A stretch of DNA of 7,574 bases from Acidobacteriota bacterium (GCA_016789625.1 JAEUQS010000051.1:1-7574), one strand, 5' to 3'; counted from the first letter of the stretch, positions 1 through 6,135 are shown. Made by a program: numbers and translations. The notes: a model not told the origin generated them from the sequence alone.

Positions 1-10
1 TTTCGGCGCG

Positions 11-15
11 GGAGG
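11..15 (+). promoter_or_regulatory. Shine-Dalgarno site of hydA
   Basis: GGAGG lies 4 nt before the ATG at 20. It supports that start, although the spacing is slightly short. Only 19 bases precede the gene, so neither the operon promoter nor any upstream partner gene can be seen. Confidence 0.75.
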
Positions 16-19
16 TCTC

Positions 20-1396
20 ATGGAGAAGATCCTCATCACCGGCGGTCGCGTGGTCACGGCCACGGACGACTGGACGGGCGATGTCCTCGTGGACGGCGGC
101 AAGGTCGCCGCGCTCGGCGTCAAGCTCGAGGTCGAGGATGCCCGGCGCATCGACGCGAGCGGCAAGCTGGTGATCCCCGGCGGCATCGACGTGCACACGC
201 ACCTCGACATGCCGTTCGGGGGCTCGACCTCGGCCGACGATTTCGAATCGGGAACCATCGCCGCCGCGCACGGCGGCACGACCTCGATCATCGACTTCGC
301 CATCCAGTACAAGGGGCAGACGCTGCGGCAGGGCTGGGAAGCCTGGATGCAGAAGGCCCAGGGCAAGGCCACGATCGACTACGGCTTCCACCTCATCATC
401 ACCGACCTTCCGGAAGCCCTCGAGCCCGAGATGGACTCCCTCGTCGGCGAGGGCGTGACGAGCTTCAAGCTCTTCATGGCCTACCGCGGCGTCCTCATGC
501 TCGACGACGGGTCGATCTTCCGCGCGCTCCTGCGCACCGGCGAGAACGGCGGCACCGTGTGCATGCACGCCGAGAACGGCGACGTCATCGACGTCCTCGT
601 GAGGCGCGCGCTCGCCGCGGGCCACACCGCCCCGAAGTTCCACGCGCTCACGCGCCCCGCCCGCGCGGAGGCCGAGGCCACGTACCGCGCGATCTGCCTG
701 GCCGAGATGGCCAACGTCCCGCTCTACTTCGTGCACCTCTCGGCCGCCGAGGCGCTCGAGAAGGTCACCGAGGCGCGCAACCGCGGGCTCCCCGTGTACG
801 CGGAAACCTGCCCGCAGTACCTGTTCCTGAGCTACGACAACTACGAGGAGCCCGGCTTCGAGGGCGCCAAGTACGTCATGTCCCCCCCGCTCCGTCCCAA
901 GGGCAACGAGAACCACCTCTGGCGCGGCCTCGCGTTCGACGACCTGCACGCCGTGTCGACCGACCACTGCCCGTTCTGCATGAAGGAGCAGAAGGAGCTT
1001 GGCCTCGGCGACTTCTCGAAGATCCCGAACGGCGCGCCCGGCATCGAGACGCGCATGTCGCTGCTCTACGACGGCGGCGTGCGCACCGGGAAGATCTCCG
1101 TGAACCGCTTCGTCGAGCTCACGTCCACCTCGCCCGCGAAGATCTTCGGGCTCTTCCCGAAGAAGGGGACGATCGCGCCCGGCACCGATGCCGACCTCGT
1201 GGTCTTCGACCCCGAGCGCGAGATCACGCTCTCGGCCAAGACCCTCCACCATCGCGTCGACTACACGCCCTACGAAGGCCGCCGTGTCAAGGGCGCGCCC
1301 GACGTCGTGCTCTCCCGCGGCGAGGTCGTCGTGGAGAACGGCGTCGCCAACCTCCGCGCCGGGCGCGGCAACTTCCTCAAGAGGAGCCCCCGATGA
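20..1396 (+). CDS. hydA: dihydropyrimidinase / D-hydantoinase
   Basis: Cytosolic zinc amidohydrolase that opens 5,6-dihydrouracil or dihydrothymine to N-carbamoyl-beta-alanine or N-carbamoyl-beta-aminoisobutyrate; relatives also open hydantoins. The 458-aa protein has full family length. All expected binuclear-metal ligands are visible: His59 and His61 (GIDVHTHLD), the carbamylated Lys150 (SFKLFMAY), His183 (CMHAENGD), His239 (FVHLS) and Asp315 (STDHCPF). The substrate-site residues Tyr155, Ser288 (MSPPLR) and Asn337 (IPNGAPGIETR) are also present, in nearly the same numbering as characterised D-hydantoinases. The N-terminal (about 1-55) and C-terminal (about 380-440) parts form the usual beta-sandwich around the TIM barrel. 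The ATG is backed by GGAGG. The stop codon overlaps the next start (ATGA at 1393-1396), indicating translational coupling. The PreTA neighbours favour a pyrimidine role over hydantoin or allantoin. The family is certain; the exact substrate is inferred. Confidence 0.96.
   Translation: MEKILITGGRVVTATDDWTGDVLVDGGKVAALGVKLEVEDARRIDASGKLVIPGGIDVHTHLDMPFGGSTSADDFESGTIAAAHGGTTSIIDFAIQYKGQTLRQGWEAWMQKAQGKATIDYGFHLIITDLPEALEPEMDSLVGEGVTSFKLFMAYRGVLMLDDGSIFRALLRTGENGGTVCMHAENGDVIDVLVRRALAAGHTAPKFHALTRPARAEAEATYRAICLAEMANVPLYFVHLSAAEALEKVTEARNRGLPVYAETCPQYLFLSYDNYEEPGFEGAKYVMSPPLRPKGNENHLWRGLAFDDLHAVSTDHCPFCMKEQKELGLGDFSKIPNGAPGIETRMSLLYDGGVRTGKISVNRFVELTSTSPAKIFGLFPKKGTIAPGTDADLVVFDPEREITLSAKTLHHRVDYTPYEGRRVKGAPDVVLSRGEVVVENGVANLRAGRGNFLKRSPR
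1381..1386 (+). promoter_or_regulatory. Shine-Dalgarno site of the aminotransferase
   Basis: GAGGAG ends 6 nt before the ATG at 1393, inside the last codons of hydA. It settles the aminotransferase start: the same frame stays open far upstream, but there its translation is arginine-rich out-of-frame hydA. Confidence 0.75.
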
Positions 1397-2718
1397 GCGA
1401 AACCGAAACGACGACCGAGAAGAGCCTCGCAGAGACCGTCCGCGAGAAGCACAGGAAGTTCCTGTTCCCGTCCGTCGCCAACTACTACAAGGAGCCCATC
1501 GTCCTGACGGAGGGGAAGGGGCTCAGACTCAAGGATGCCGACGGCACGTCGTACCTCGATTTCTTCGGCGGGATCCTCACGGTGTCGGTGGGGCACGCGA
1601 ACGACAAGGTCAACGCCGCCGTCAAGTCGCAGATGGACCGGCTCGGGCACGTCTCCACGCTGTATCCGACGCTCCCCATCGTGGAGCTGGCCGAGAAGCT
1701 CGCGCGCATCACGCCGGGCCGGCTCGAGAAGAGCTTCTTCACCGCGTCGGGCACCGAGGCCGACGAAACCGCCGTCGCGCTCGCGCAGGTGTACACGGGG
1801 AACACCGAGATCATCGCGCTCCGGCACGGCTACTCGGGCCGCTCCATGCTCGCGCAGTCGCTCACGGCGCATTCCAATTACCGCGCCGTGCCCACGCAGA
1901 TCGCGGCCATCAAGCACGCGCCCGCGCCGTACTGCTACCGCTGCCCGCTGAAGCTCACGTATCCCTCCTGCGGCGTGGCCTGCGCCAAGGACCTCGAGGA
2001 GCTCATCCGCACCACGACCACCGGCCGCATCGCCGGCTTCCTGGCCGAGCCCATCCAGGGCGTGGGCGGGTTCGTCACGCCGCCGAAGGAGTACTTCGAG
2101 ATCGCCGTCGCGATCGTGAAGAAGTACGGCGGCATCTTCATCTGCGACGAGGTGCAGACGGGCTTCGGCCGCACGGGCGGCCACTGGTTCGGCATCCAGC
2201 ACTGGGGCGTCGAGCCCGACGTGATGACGATGGCCAAGGGCATCGCCAACGGCCTGCCGCTCGCGGCGACCATGGCCACGCCCGAGATCGCGGACTCCTT
2301 CCGCGCGTCCACCATCTCGACGTTCGGCGGCAACCCGATCTCGGCCGCGGCCGCGAACGCCACCATCGACGTGATGGAGGAGATCGACGCTCCGCGGAAT
2401 GCCGCCGAGATGGGCGCGCTCCTGCGCGACGGGCTCCTCGCGCTGCAGAAGAAGTATCCGAAGACCATCGGCGACGTGCGCGGCCTGGGCCTCATGCAGG
2501 GGCTCGAGCTGGTGGTCGACGAGACCACCGGCGACCGCACGCCCGCGCCCGACAAGGTCGGCAGGCTGTTCGAGGAATGCCGCAAGCGCGGCCTCCTGAT
2601 CGGCAAGGGCGGCCTCTATGGAAGCGCGGTTCGGATCGCTCCGGCACTGACCGTGGGGCCGTCCGAGATCGCCGAGGCGCTCGGAATCCTGGACGAGTCG
2701 TTCCAGGGCTGGGCGTGA
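1393..2718 (+). CDS. class III PLP aminotransferase, AGXT2-like (beta-alanine / beta-aminoisobutyrate:pyruvate type)
   Basis: PLP-dependent transaminase of 441 aa, inferred to pass the amino group of beta-alanine or beta-aminoisobutyrate to pyruvate, giving malonate or methylmalonate semialdehyde at the end of uracil/thymine breakdown. Seen: the phosphate-binding ASGTEA loop (118-123), His145-Gly-Tyr147, the PLP-pyridine aspartate Asp252 in CDEVQTGFGRTG (251-262), the Schiff-base lysine Lys282 in MAKGIANG, the STFGGNP loop (309-315) and Arg414 in VRIAP as a candidate carboxylate binder. The segment HWFGIQHWGVEPD then MAKG and TFGGNP resembles human AGXT2 more than ornithine or acetylornithine transaminases. 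An unusual cysteine cluster, C181-x2-C184-x8-C193-x3-C197, sits before the LAEPIQG motif. The gene overlaps hydA and preT by 4 nt each. Other omega-amino acid substrates (for example GABA) cannot be excluded, but the context makes a pyrimidine product most likely. Confidence 0.9.
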   Translation: MSETETTTEKSLAETVREKHRKFLFPSVANYYKEPIVLTEGKGLRLKDADGTSYLDFFGGILTVSVGHANDKVNAAVKSQMDRLGHVSTLYPTLPIVELAEKLARITPGRLEKSFFTASGTEADETAVALAQVYTGNTEIIALRHGYSGRSMLAQSLTAHSNYRAVPTQIAAIKHAPAPYCYRCPLKLTYPSCGVACAKDLEELIRTTTTGRIAGFLAEPIQGVGGFVTPPKEYFEIAVAIVKKYGGIFICDEVQTGFGRTGGHWFGIQHWGVEPDVMTMAKGIANGLPLAATMATPEIADSFRASTISTFGGNPISAAAANATIDVMEEIDAPRNAAEMGALLRDGLLALQKKYPKTIGDVRGLGLMQGLELVVDETTGDRTPAPDKVGRLFEECRKRGLLIGKGGLYGSAVRIAPALTVGPSEIAEALGILDESFQGWA

Positions 2719-4085
2719 CGGTGCCCCCCGTGCTGCCTGTGTTCCCCTCGGGCCGGCTCGAGGAGCGTCTGCGCGAGAAGAAGCCGATGTACGCGCCGGC
2801 AGAGGCGCTGGCCGAGGCCAACCGCTGCCTCTACTGTCACGACGCGCCCTGCATCACCGCGTGCCCCACGCACATCGATATCCCGTCGTTCATCCGCAAG
2901 ATCGCGACGGACAACGTTCTCGGGGCGGCCCGTACGATCCTCTCGGCCAACATCCTGGGCTCCTCGTGCTCCAAGGTGTGCCCCGTGGAGGTGCTCTGCG
3001 TGGGCGCCTGCGTCTACAACCACGAGGACGTTCCGCCCATCCAGATCGGGCGCCTCCAGCGCTACGCGACCGACACCGTGCTCACGACTCCGGCCGCCAA
3101 GAGGCTGTTCCTGCCGTCCGATCACATCGGGCGGAAGGTCGCTCTCGTGGGCGCGGGGCCGGCCTCCCTCGCCTGCGCGGCGTACCTCTCCCTGAACGGC
3201 GTGCACGCCGAGGTGTTCGAGAAGAGCGCGTTCGCCGGAGGCCTCAACACCACGGGCATCGCGCCTTACAAGATGGCAGCCGAGGGCGCCCAGAACGAGG
3301 TGGACTTCATCCGCTCGCTGGGCGTCGTGACGCACACCAGCCGGAATGTGGACGCCGAGCTCGCAAAGCACCTCCTCGAAACCTACGATGCCGTGTTCCT
3401 CGGGCCCGGCCTCGGTCCCGACCGCGCTCTTTCGATCGACGGCGCCGCGGGCTCGGGCGTCGCGGGCGCCACCGCCTGGATCGAGAAGATGAAGCTCGAT
3501 CCGGCGACCTCGATCGACGGCATCCGCAGGGCCGTCGTCGTGGGCGGCGGCAACACCGCGCTCGACGCCGCGCAGGAGCTGGCCAAGCTGGGTGTTCCCG
3601 AGGTGACGGTCGTCTACCGCCGCACCGAGGCCGAGATGTCGGGCTACGCGCACGAACGCGCGGGCGCGCTCCACGATGGCGTCCGCTTCCTCTTCGGACG
3701 CGTTCCCCTGCGCTTCGTGCGGGACGGCGAGGTCCTCACGGGTCTCGTCATCAACGGCTCCGACGAGGAGGAGACCCTCGACGCGGACCTCATTCTCGTG
3801 GCGATCGGCCAGGCGCGCCTCACCGAGCTCGTGGCTCACTTTCCCGGCGTTGCCGTCGAGGACGGCCGCATCGCCGGCGATCGCGCGACGGGCCGCACCG
3901 GCAACCCCAAGGTCTACGCCGGCGGCGACGCCTGGAACGGCGGCAAGGAAGTCGTCAACGCCGTCGAGGAGGGGAAGATCGCCGCACAGTCGATGCTCCG
4001 CTCGTTCGGCGTGGACGTGACGCTCGTGCAGCGCCCCAAGACGGCGTCGCCTTACGAAACGACCGCGCCCATTCCCCACCACTGA
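2715..4085 (+). CDS. preT: NAD(P)-dependent dihydropyrimidine dehydrogenase, electron-input subunit PreT
   Basis: FAD/Fe-S flavoprotein subunit that takes hydride from NAD(P)H and passes electrons to PreA; it matches the N-terminal half of mammalian DPD and the small subunit of glutamate synthase (GltD). The 456-aa protein has an N-terminal Fe-S domain with cysteines 38, 41, 46, 50 (CLYCHDAPCITAC) and 85, 89, 95, 99 (CSKVCPVEVLCVGAC). An FAD Rossmann motif VGAGPAS follows at 145-151, then a second dinucleotide fold VVGGGNTALDAA (275-286) with YRRTEAEM (301-308), and the closing flavin motif AGGD (402-405) before VVNAVEEGK. The GTG start at 2715 overlaps the previous stop (GTGA) with only a weak AGGG upstream. 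In-frame GTGs at 2721, 2730 and 2739 are alternatives. ATG 2787 is less likely because it would remove a stretch matching the N-terminus of E. coli PreT (412 aa). NADH versus NADPH use is not settled by sequence. Confidence 0.94.
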   Translation: MTVPPVLPVFPSGRLEERLREKKPMYAPAEALAEANRCLYCHDAPCITACPTHIDIPSFIRKIATDNVLGAARTILSANILGSSCSKVCPVEVLCVGACVYNHEDVPPIQIGRLQRYATDTVLTTPAAKRLFLPSDHIGRKVALVGAGPASLACAAYLSLNGVHAEVFEKSAFAGGLNTTGIAPYKMAAEGAQNEVDFIRSLGVVTHTSRNVDAELAKHLLETYDAVFLGPGLGPDRALSIDGAAGSGVAGATAWIEKMKLDPATSIDGIRRAVVVGGGNTALDAAQELAKLGVPEVTVVYRRTEAEMSGYAHERAGALHDGVRFLFGRVPLRFVRDGEVLTGLVINGSDEEETLDADLILVAIGQARLTELVAHFPGVAVEDGRIAGDRATGRTGNPKVYAGGDAWNGGKEVVNAVEEGKIAAQSMLRSFGVDVTLVQRPKTASPYETTAPIPHH

Positions 4086-4089
4086 ACCC

Positions 4090-4096
4090 GAGAAAG
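4090..4096 (+). promoter_or_regulatory. Shine-Dalgarno-like site of preA
   Basis: GAGAAAG lies 8 nt before the ATG at 4105, in the 19-nt gap after preT. It is modest but purine-rich and supports the chosen PreA start, whose first residues (MADLSINLAGIKSPNPF) align with the beginning of E. coli PreA. Confidence 0.5.
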
Positions 4097-4104
4097 CGAC
4101 ACAG

Positions 4105-5442
4105 ATGGCCGATCTCTCGATCAACCTCGCCGGAATCAAGAGCCCCAACCCGTTCTGGCTGGCCTCCGCGCCGCCCGCGAACTCGGGCGACCAGGTGATG
4201 CGCGCGTTCGACTGTGGCTGGGGCGGCGCCGTGTGGAAGACGCTGGGCGACCCCATCGTCAACGTCTCCTCGCGACTCGGGGCCGTGGGCTACGCCGGGC
4301 GCCGCATGATGGGCCTCAACAACATCGAGCTCATCACCGACCGCCCGCTCGAGGTGAACCTCCGCGAGATCCGCGAGGTGAAGCGGCGCTACCCGAACCA
4401 CGCCGTCATCGTTTCGCTCATGGTCGAGAGCAAGGAAGACTGGCGCGACATTATCCGCCGCTCCGAGGACACCGGCTGCGACGGGCTGGAGCTGAACTTC
4501 GGCTGCCCGCACGGCATGTGCGAGCGGGGCATGGGCTCGGCCGTGGGGCAGGAGCCCGAGGTGCTGCGCGAGATCACGTCGTGGGCCAAGGAGTTCGCCA
4601 AGACCCCGGTGCTCATCAAGCTGACGCCCAACATCGGCGACGTCACCGAGCCCGGTGAGGCGGCCGTGCGCGGCGGCGCCGACGGGCTGTCGCTCATCAA
4701 CACGATCAAGTCGATCATCGGCGTCGATCTCGACAAGATGGTCCCCGTGCCCGTGGTGGGGAAGGGCTCGACGAACGGCGGCTACTGTGGCCCCGCGGTG
4801 AAGCCCATCGCTCTCCACATGGTGGCCGCCCTCGCGCGCGACCCGCGCATCACGGTGCCCATCTCCGGAATCGGCGGCATCAACGGCTGGCGCGACGCGG
4901 CGGAGTTCATCGCGCTCGGGTCGACGTCGGTCCAGGTGTGCACGGCCGTGATGCACCGCGGCTACCGCATCGTGGAGGACATGATCGAGGGCCTCAACGA
5001 CTTCCTCGATTCCCGCGGGATGGCGAGCGTCAACGACCTGCGCCGCGCGGCGGTGCCCGCCTACAAGGACTGGGGCGAGCTGGACCTCTCGTACCAGGTG
5101 AAGGCCCACATCGACGCCGACAAGTGCATCGGCTGCGACCTCTGCTACGTGGCGTGCATGGACGGCGCGCACCAGTGCATCCACCGTCCGTGGGAGACGC
5201 CCATCGAGGGGAACTCGGCCCCCGCGTTCCCCCAGATCCACGCGGCCTGGAAGAAGGACGGCGCGTTCCGCGTTCCGTGGGTCGACGAAACGGAATGCGT
5301 CGGCTGCAACCTCTGCGCGCTCGTGTGCCCCGTCGAGGGCTGCATCACCATGACTCATGTGACCCCGGGAGTCCCCGAGGAAACCTGGAACGACCGCATC
5401 GCCAAGGGCACGAACGTCGTCCCGGGAGGCCTCAGGTCTTGA
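4105..5442 (+). CDS. preA: dihydropyrimidine dehydrogenase catalytic subunit PreA
   Basis: FMN enzyme that reduces uracil/thymine to the 5,6-dihydro form with electrons from PreT. The 445-aa protein has a dihydroorotate-dehydrogenase-like TIM barrel (about 1-310) and a C-terminal 2x[4Fe-4S] ferredoxin domain. By hand alignment to mammalian DPD, FMN lysines 574 and 709 match Lys45 (VWKT) and Lys172 (IKLTPN), catalytic Cys671 matches Cys134 (ELNFGCPHG), and substrate contacts Asn609, Glu611, Asn668, Asn736 and Thr737 match Asn73, Glu75, Asn131, Asn199 and Thr200. The clusters use C341-x2-C344-x2-C347-x3-C351 and C398-x2-C401-x2-C404-x3-C408. About 46 residues separate the two motifs, roughly 20 more than in E. 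coli PreA (411 aa). It sits 19 nt after preT, as expected for the split two-gene form of DPD. Catalytic residues are complete, so it should be active. Confidence 0.96.
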   Translation: MADLSINLAGIKSPNPFWLASAPPANSGDQVMRAFDCGWGGAVWKTLGDPIVNVSSRLGAVGYAGRRMMGLNNIELITDRPLEVNLREIREVKRRYPNHAVIVSLMVESKEDWRDIIRRSEDTGCDGLELNFGCPHGMCERGMGSAVGQEPEVLREITSWAKEFAKTPVLIKLTPNIGDVTEPGEAAVRGGADGLSLINTIKSIIGVDLDKMVPVPVVGKGSTNGGYCGPAVKPIALHMVAALARDPRITVPISGIGGINGWRDAAEFIALGSTSVQVCTAVMHRGYRIVEDMIEGLNDFLDSRGMASVNDLRRAAVPAYKDWGELDLSYQVKAHIDADKCIGCDLCYVACMDGAHQCIHRPWETPIEGNSAPAFPQIHAAWKKDGAFRVPWVDETECVGCNLCALVCPVEGCITMTHVTPGVPEETWNDRIAKGTNVVPGGLRS

Positions 5443-5450
5443 GCCTTCTT
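5427..5450 (+). terminator. possible weak intrinsic terminator at the end of preA
   Basis: A hairpin can form from AGGC(c)TCA at 5427-5434 and TGAGCCT at 5440-5446: seven pairs, one bulged C, loop GGTCT, with the tail TCTT after it. It overlaps the preA stop codon. The stem is short and bulged and the T-tract is poor, so it may only attenuate, or be chance. If real, it would separate the pyrimidine operon from the toxin-antitoxin pair. Confidence 0.28.
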
Positions 5451-5476
5451 GCTCGCAACCATATCGGTTCTAGAAT
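5449..5476 (+). promoter_or_regulatory. predicted promoter of the toxin-antitoxin pair, apparently leaderless
   Basis: A candidate -10 box TAGAAT (5471-5476, 5 of 6 matches to TATAAT) follows a poor -35 candidate TTGCTC (5449-5454) at 16 nt spacing. The -10 ends only 6 nt before the antitoxin ATG at 5483, so transcription would begin at or within a base or two of the start codon. No Shine-Dalgarno-like sequence lies upstream of that ATG, which agrees with leaderless translation. The segment is visibly more A/T-rich than its surroundings. Confidence 0.6.
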
Positions 5477-5481
5477 GGTTG
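5456..5481 (+). promoter_or_regulatory. inverted-repeat operator candidate of the toxin-antitoxin pair
   Basis: CAACCAT (5456-5462) and ATGGTTG (5475-5481) form a perfect 7-bp inverted repeat with 12 nt between. The spacer also ends in the palindrome TTCTAGAA (5468-5475). The repeat flanks and overlaps the predicted -10 box. RHH antitoxins of FitA/VapB type commonly bind such palindromes with their toxin and repress their own operon, so this is the likely autoregulatory site. Binding itself is inferred. Confidence 0.6.
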
Positions 5482-5482
5482 T

Positions 5483-5722
5483 ATGGCAAGCGTGACCTTG
5501 AAGGATGTACCGACCGATCTGCACCAGGCCCTCAAGCTGGCCGCTGAGGCACAGGGCCGAAGCTTGAACCGGGAGATCCTGCACCGGCTCAAGGCTTCGG
5601 TCGTCCAGGAGGCGCCGCCCGTCTCGGAGGTCCTGGCCAGGGCGCGGGAGGCTCGCAAGCTGTTCAAGGGAACGGTGGACCAGGCCGCGCTGGATCGCGC
5701 GCGCCAGCGTGGCCGTGCGTGA
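5483..5722 (+). CDS. vapB: ribbon-helix-helix antitoxin, FitA/VapB-like
   Basis: A 79-aa protein with the expected layout of a FitA-type antitoxin. A short N-terminal strand (SVTLKDVP, residues 3-10) is followed by helix 1 (about 11-25) and helix 2 starting at SLNREI (27-32), together an Arc/MetJ-type DNA-binding ribbon-helix-helix. The charged C-terminal tail (about 42-79, rich in Arg, Ala and Glu) is the part that usually wraps the toxin. It should neutralise the PIN toxin encoded next and repress the shared promoter. The ATG at 5483 has no Shine-Dalgarno but lies 6 nt after a -10 box, so translation may be leaderless. Thirteen of 79 codons end in A/T, against four of the first 74 in preA, hinting at separate acquisition. 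The 3' end overlaps the toxin start by 4 nt (GTGA). The fold call is confident; the FitA versus VapB label is loose. Confidence 0.85.
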   Translation: MASVTLKDVPTDLHQALKLAAEAQGRSLNREILHRLKASVVQEAPPVSEVLARAREARKLFKGTVDQAALDRARQRGRA

Positions 5723-6135
5723 TCGTCGTCGACACGAACGTCGTCGCCTATCTCTGGATCCCTGGTGATCAGACGCAGCTCTCCGAGAAGCTGTTGGTCC
5801 GCGACCGGTCGTGGGTGGCCCCAACGCTCCTGCGTTCCGAGCTGCGAAACGTGCTCGTCACGAACATGCGCGCCGGCCGGCTCACTCTGGAGAGCGGGAC
5901 GCGAATCGCTCGCGAGGTCGACGCCCAGTTCCGCAACAACCTGTTCGCCGTGGGAGACGACGACGTTCTCCGCGTCGCGATGGAGTCGGGGTGTACCGGA
6001 TACGACGCCGAGTTCGCGGCATTGGCATTGGAGCTGGAGGTGCCGTTCGTGACGACCCACAAGCGGCTTCTCAGGGCGCTTCCGAACGTCGCCTGCAGCC
6101 TCGAATCCATGGCGCTGGGCCCAGGGAAGGGCTAG
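5719..6135 (+). CDS. vapC: PIN-domain toxin, VapC-like, with altered fourth acidic site
   Basis: A 138-aa PIN-domain protein, the usual VapC length. Family members are Mg2+-dependent ribonucleases that cut tRNA, rRNA or mRNA when freed from the antitoxin. Three acidic residues of the active site are present: Asp5 (MIVVDTNVVAYLW), Glu41 (LRSELRNV) and Asp96 (GYDAEFAALA). The fourth, normally Asp in a T-x-D motif late in the fold, is replaced by His114 in PFVTTHKRLL. Several active PIN proteins have a weak or variable fourth position, so loss of activity does not follow. The GTG start overlaps the antitoxin stop (GTGA), giving translational coupling. The TAG stop (6133-6135) runs into the AGGAGG of the following permease gene. 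About 20 of 138 codons end in A/T, more than in the flanking metabolic genes. The RNA target cannot be told from sequence. Confidence 0.88.
   Translation: MIVVDTNVVAYLWIPGDQTQLSEKLLVRDRSWVAPTLLRSELRNVLVTNMRAGRLTLESGTRIAREVDAQFRNNLFAVGDDDVLRVAMESGCTGYDAEFAALALELEVPFVTTHKRLLRALPNVACSLESMALGPGKG

Noticed and set aside
559..1392. Upstream extension of the aminotransferase frame, suggesting an N-terminal fusion
   Set aside because: The added 278 residues are Arg-rich out-of-frame hydA. The ATG at 1393 has a GAGGAG site and begins the conserved protein.
1270..2202. Open frame on the - strand (310 codons) opposite the aminotransferase
   Set aside because: Arg/Leu/Gly-rich shadow of a gene with full PLP-enzyme motifs; no ribosome site or family resemblance.
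1188..2714. Upstream extension of the preT frame
   Set aside because: Out-of-frame translation of hydA and the aminotransferase; the PreT homology begins only after the GTG at 2715.
2861..4198. Second + strand open frame inside preT
   Set aside because: Arg-rich frame-shifted reading of preT that runs past its stop by chance; no domain.
2616..4262. Long open frame on the - strand (548 codons) opposite preT
   Set aside because: High GC and strong codon bias leave the antisense frame free of stops. The translation is rich in Arg, His, Gly and Val with no recognisable domain, and it mirrors a well-supported gene.
3955..5358. Long open frame on the - strand opposite preA
   Set aside because: Antisense shadow of preA, rich in Ala, Val, His and Asp with no motif; the + strand gene has complete catalytic and Fe-S residues.
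5421..5433. Adjacent CCCGGG and GAGGCCTC palindromes near the end of preA
   Set aside because: Short GC palindromes are expected by chance at this composition; part is already covered by the weak terminator candidate.
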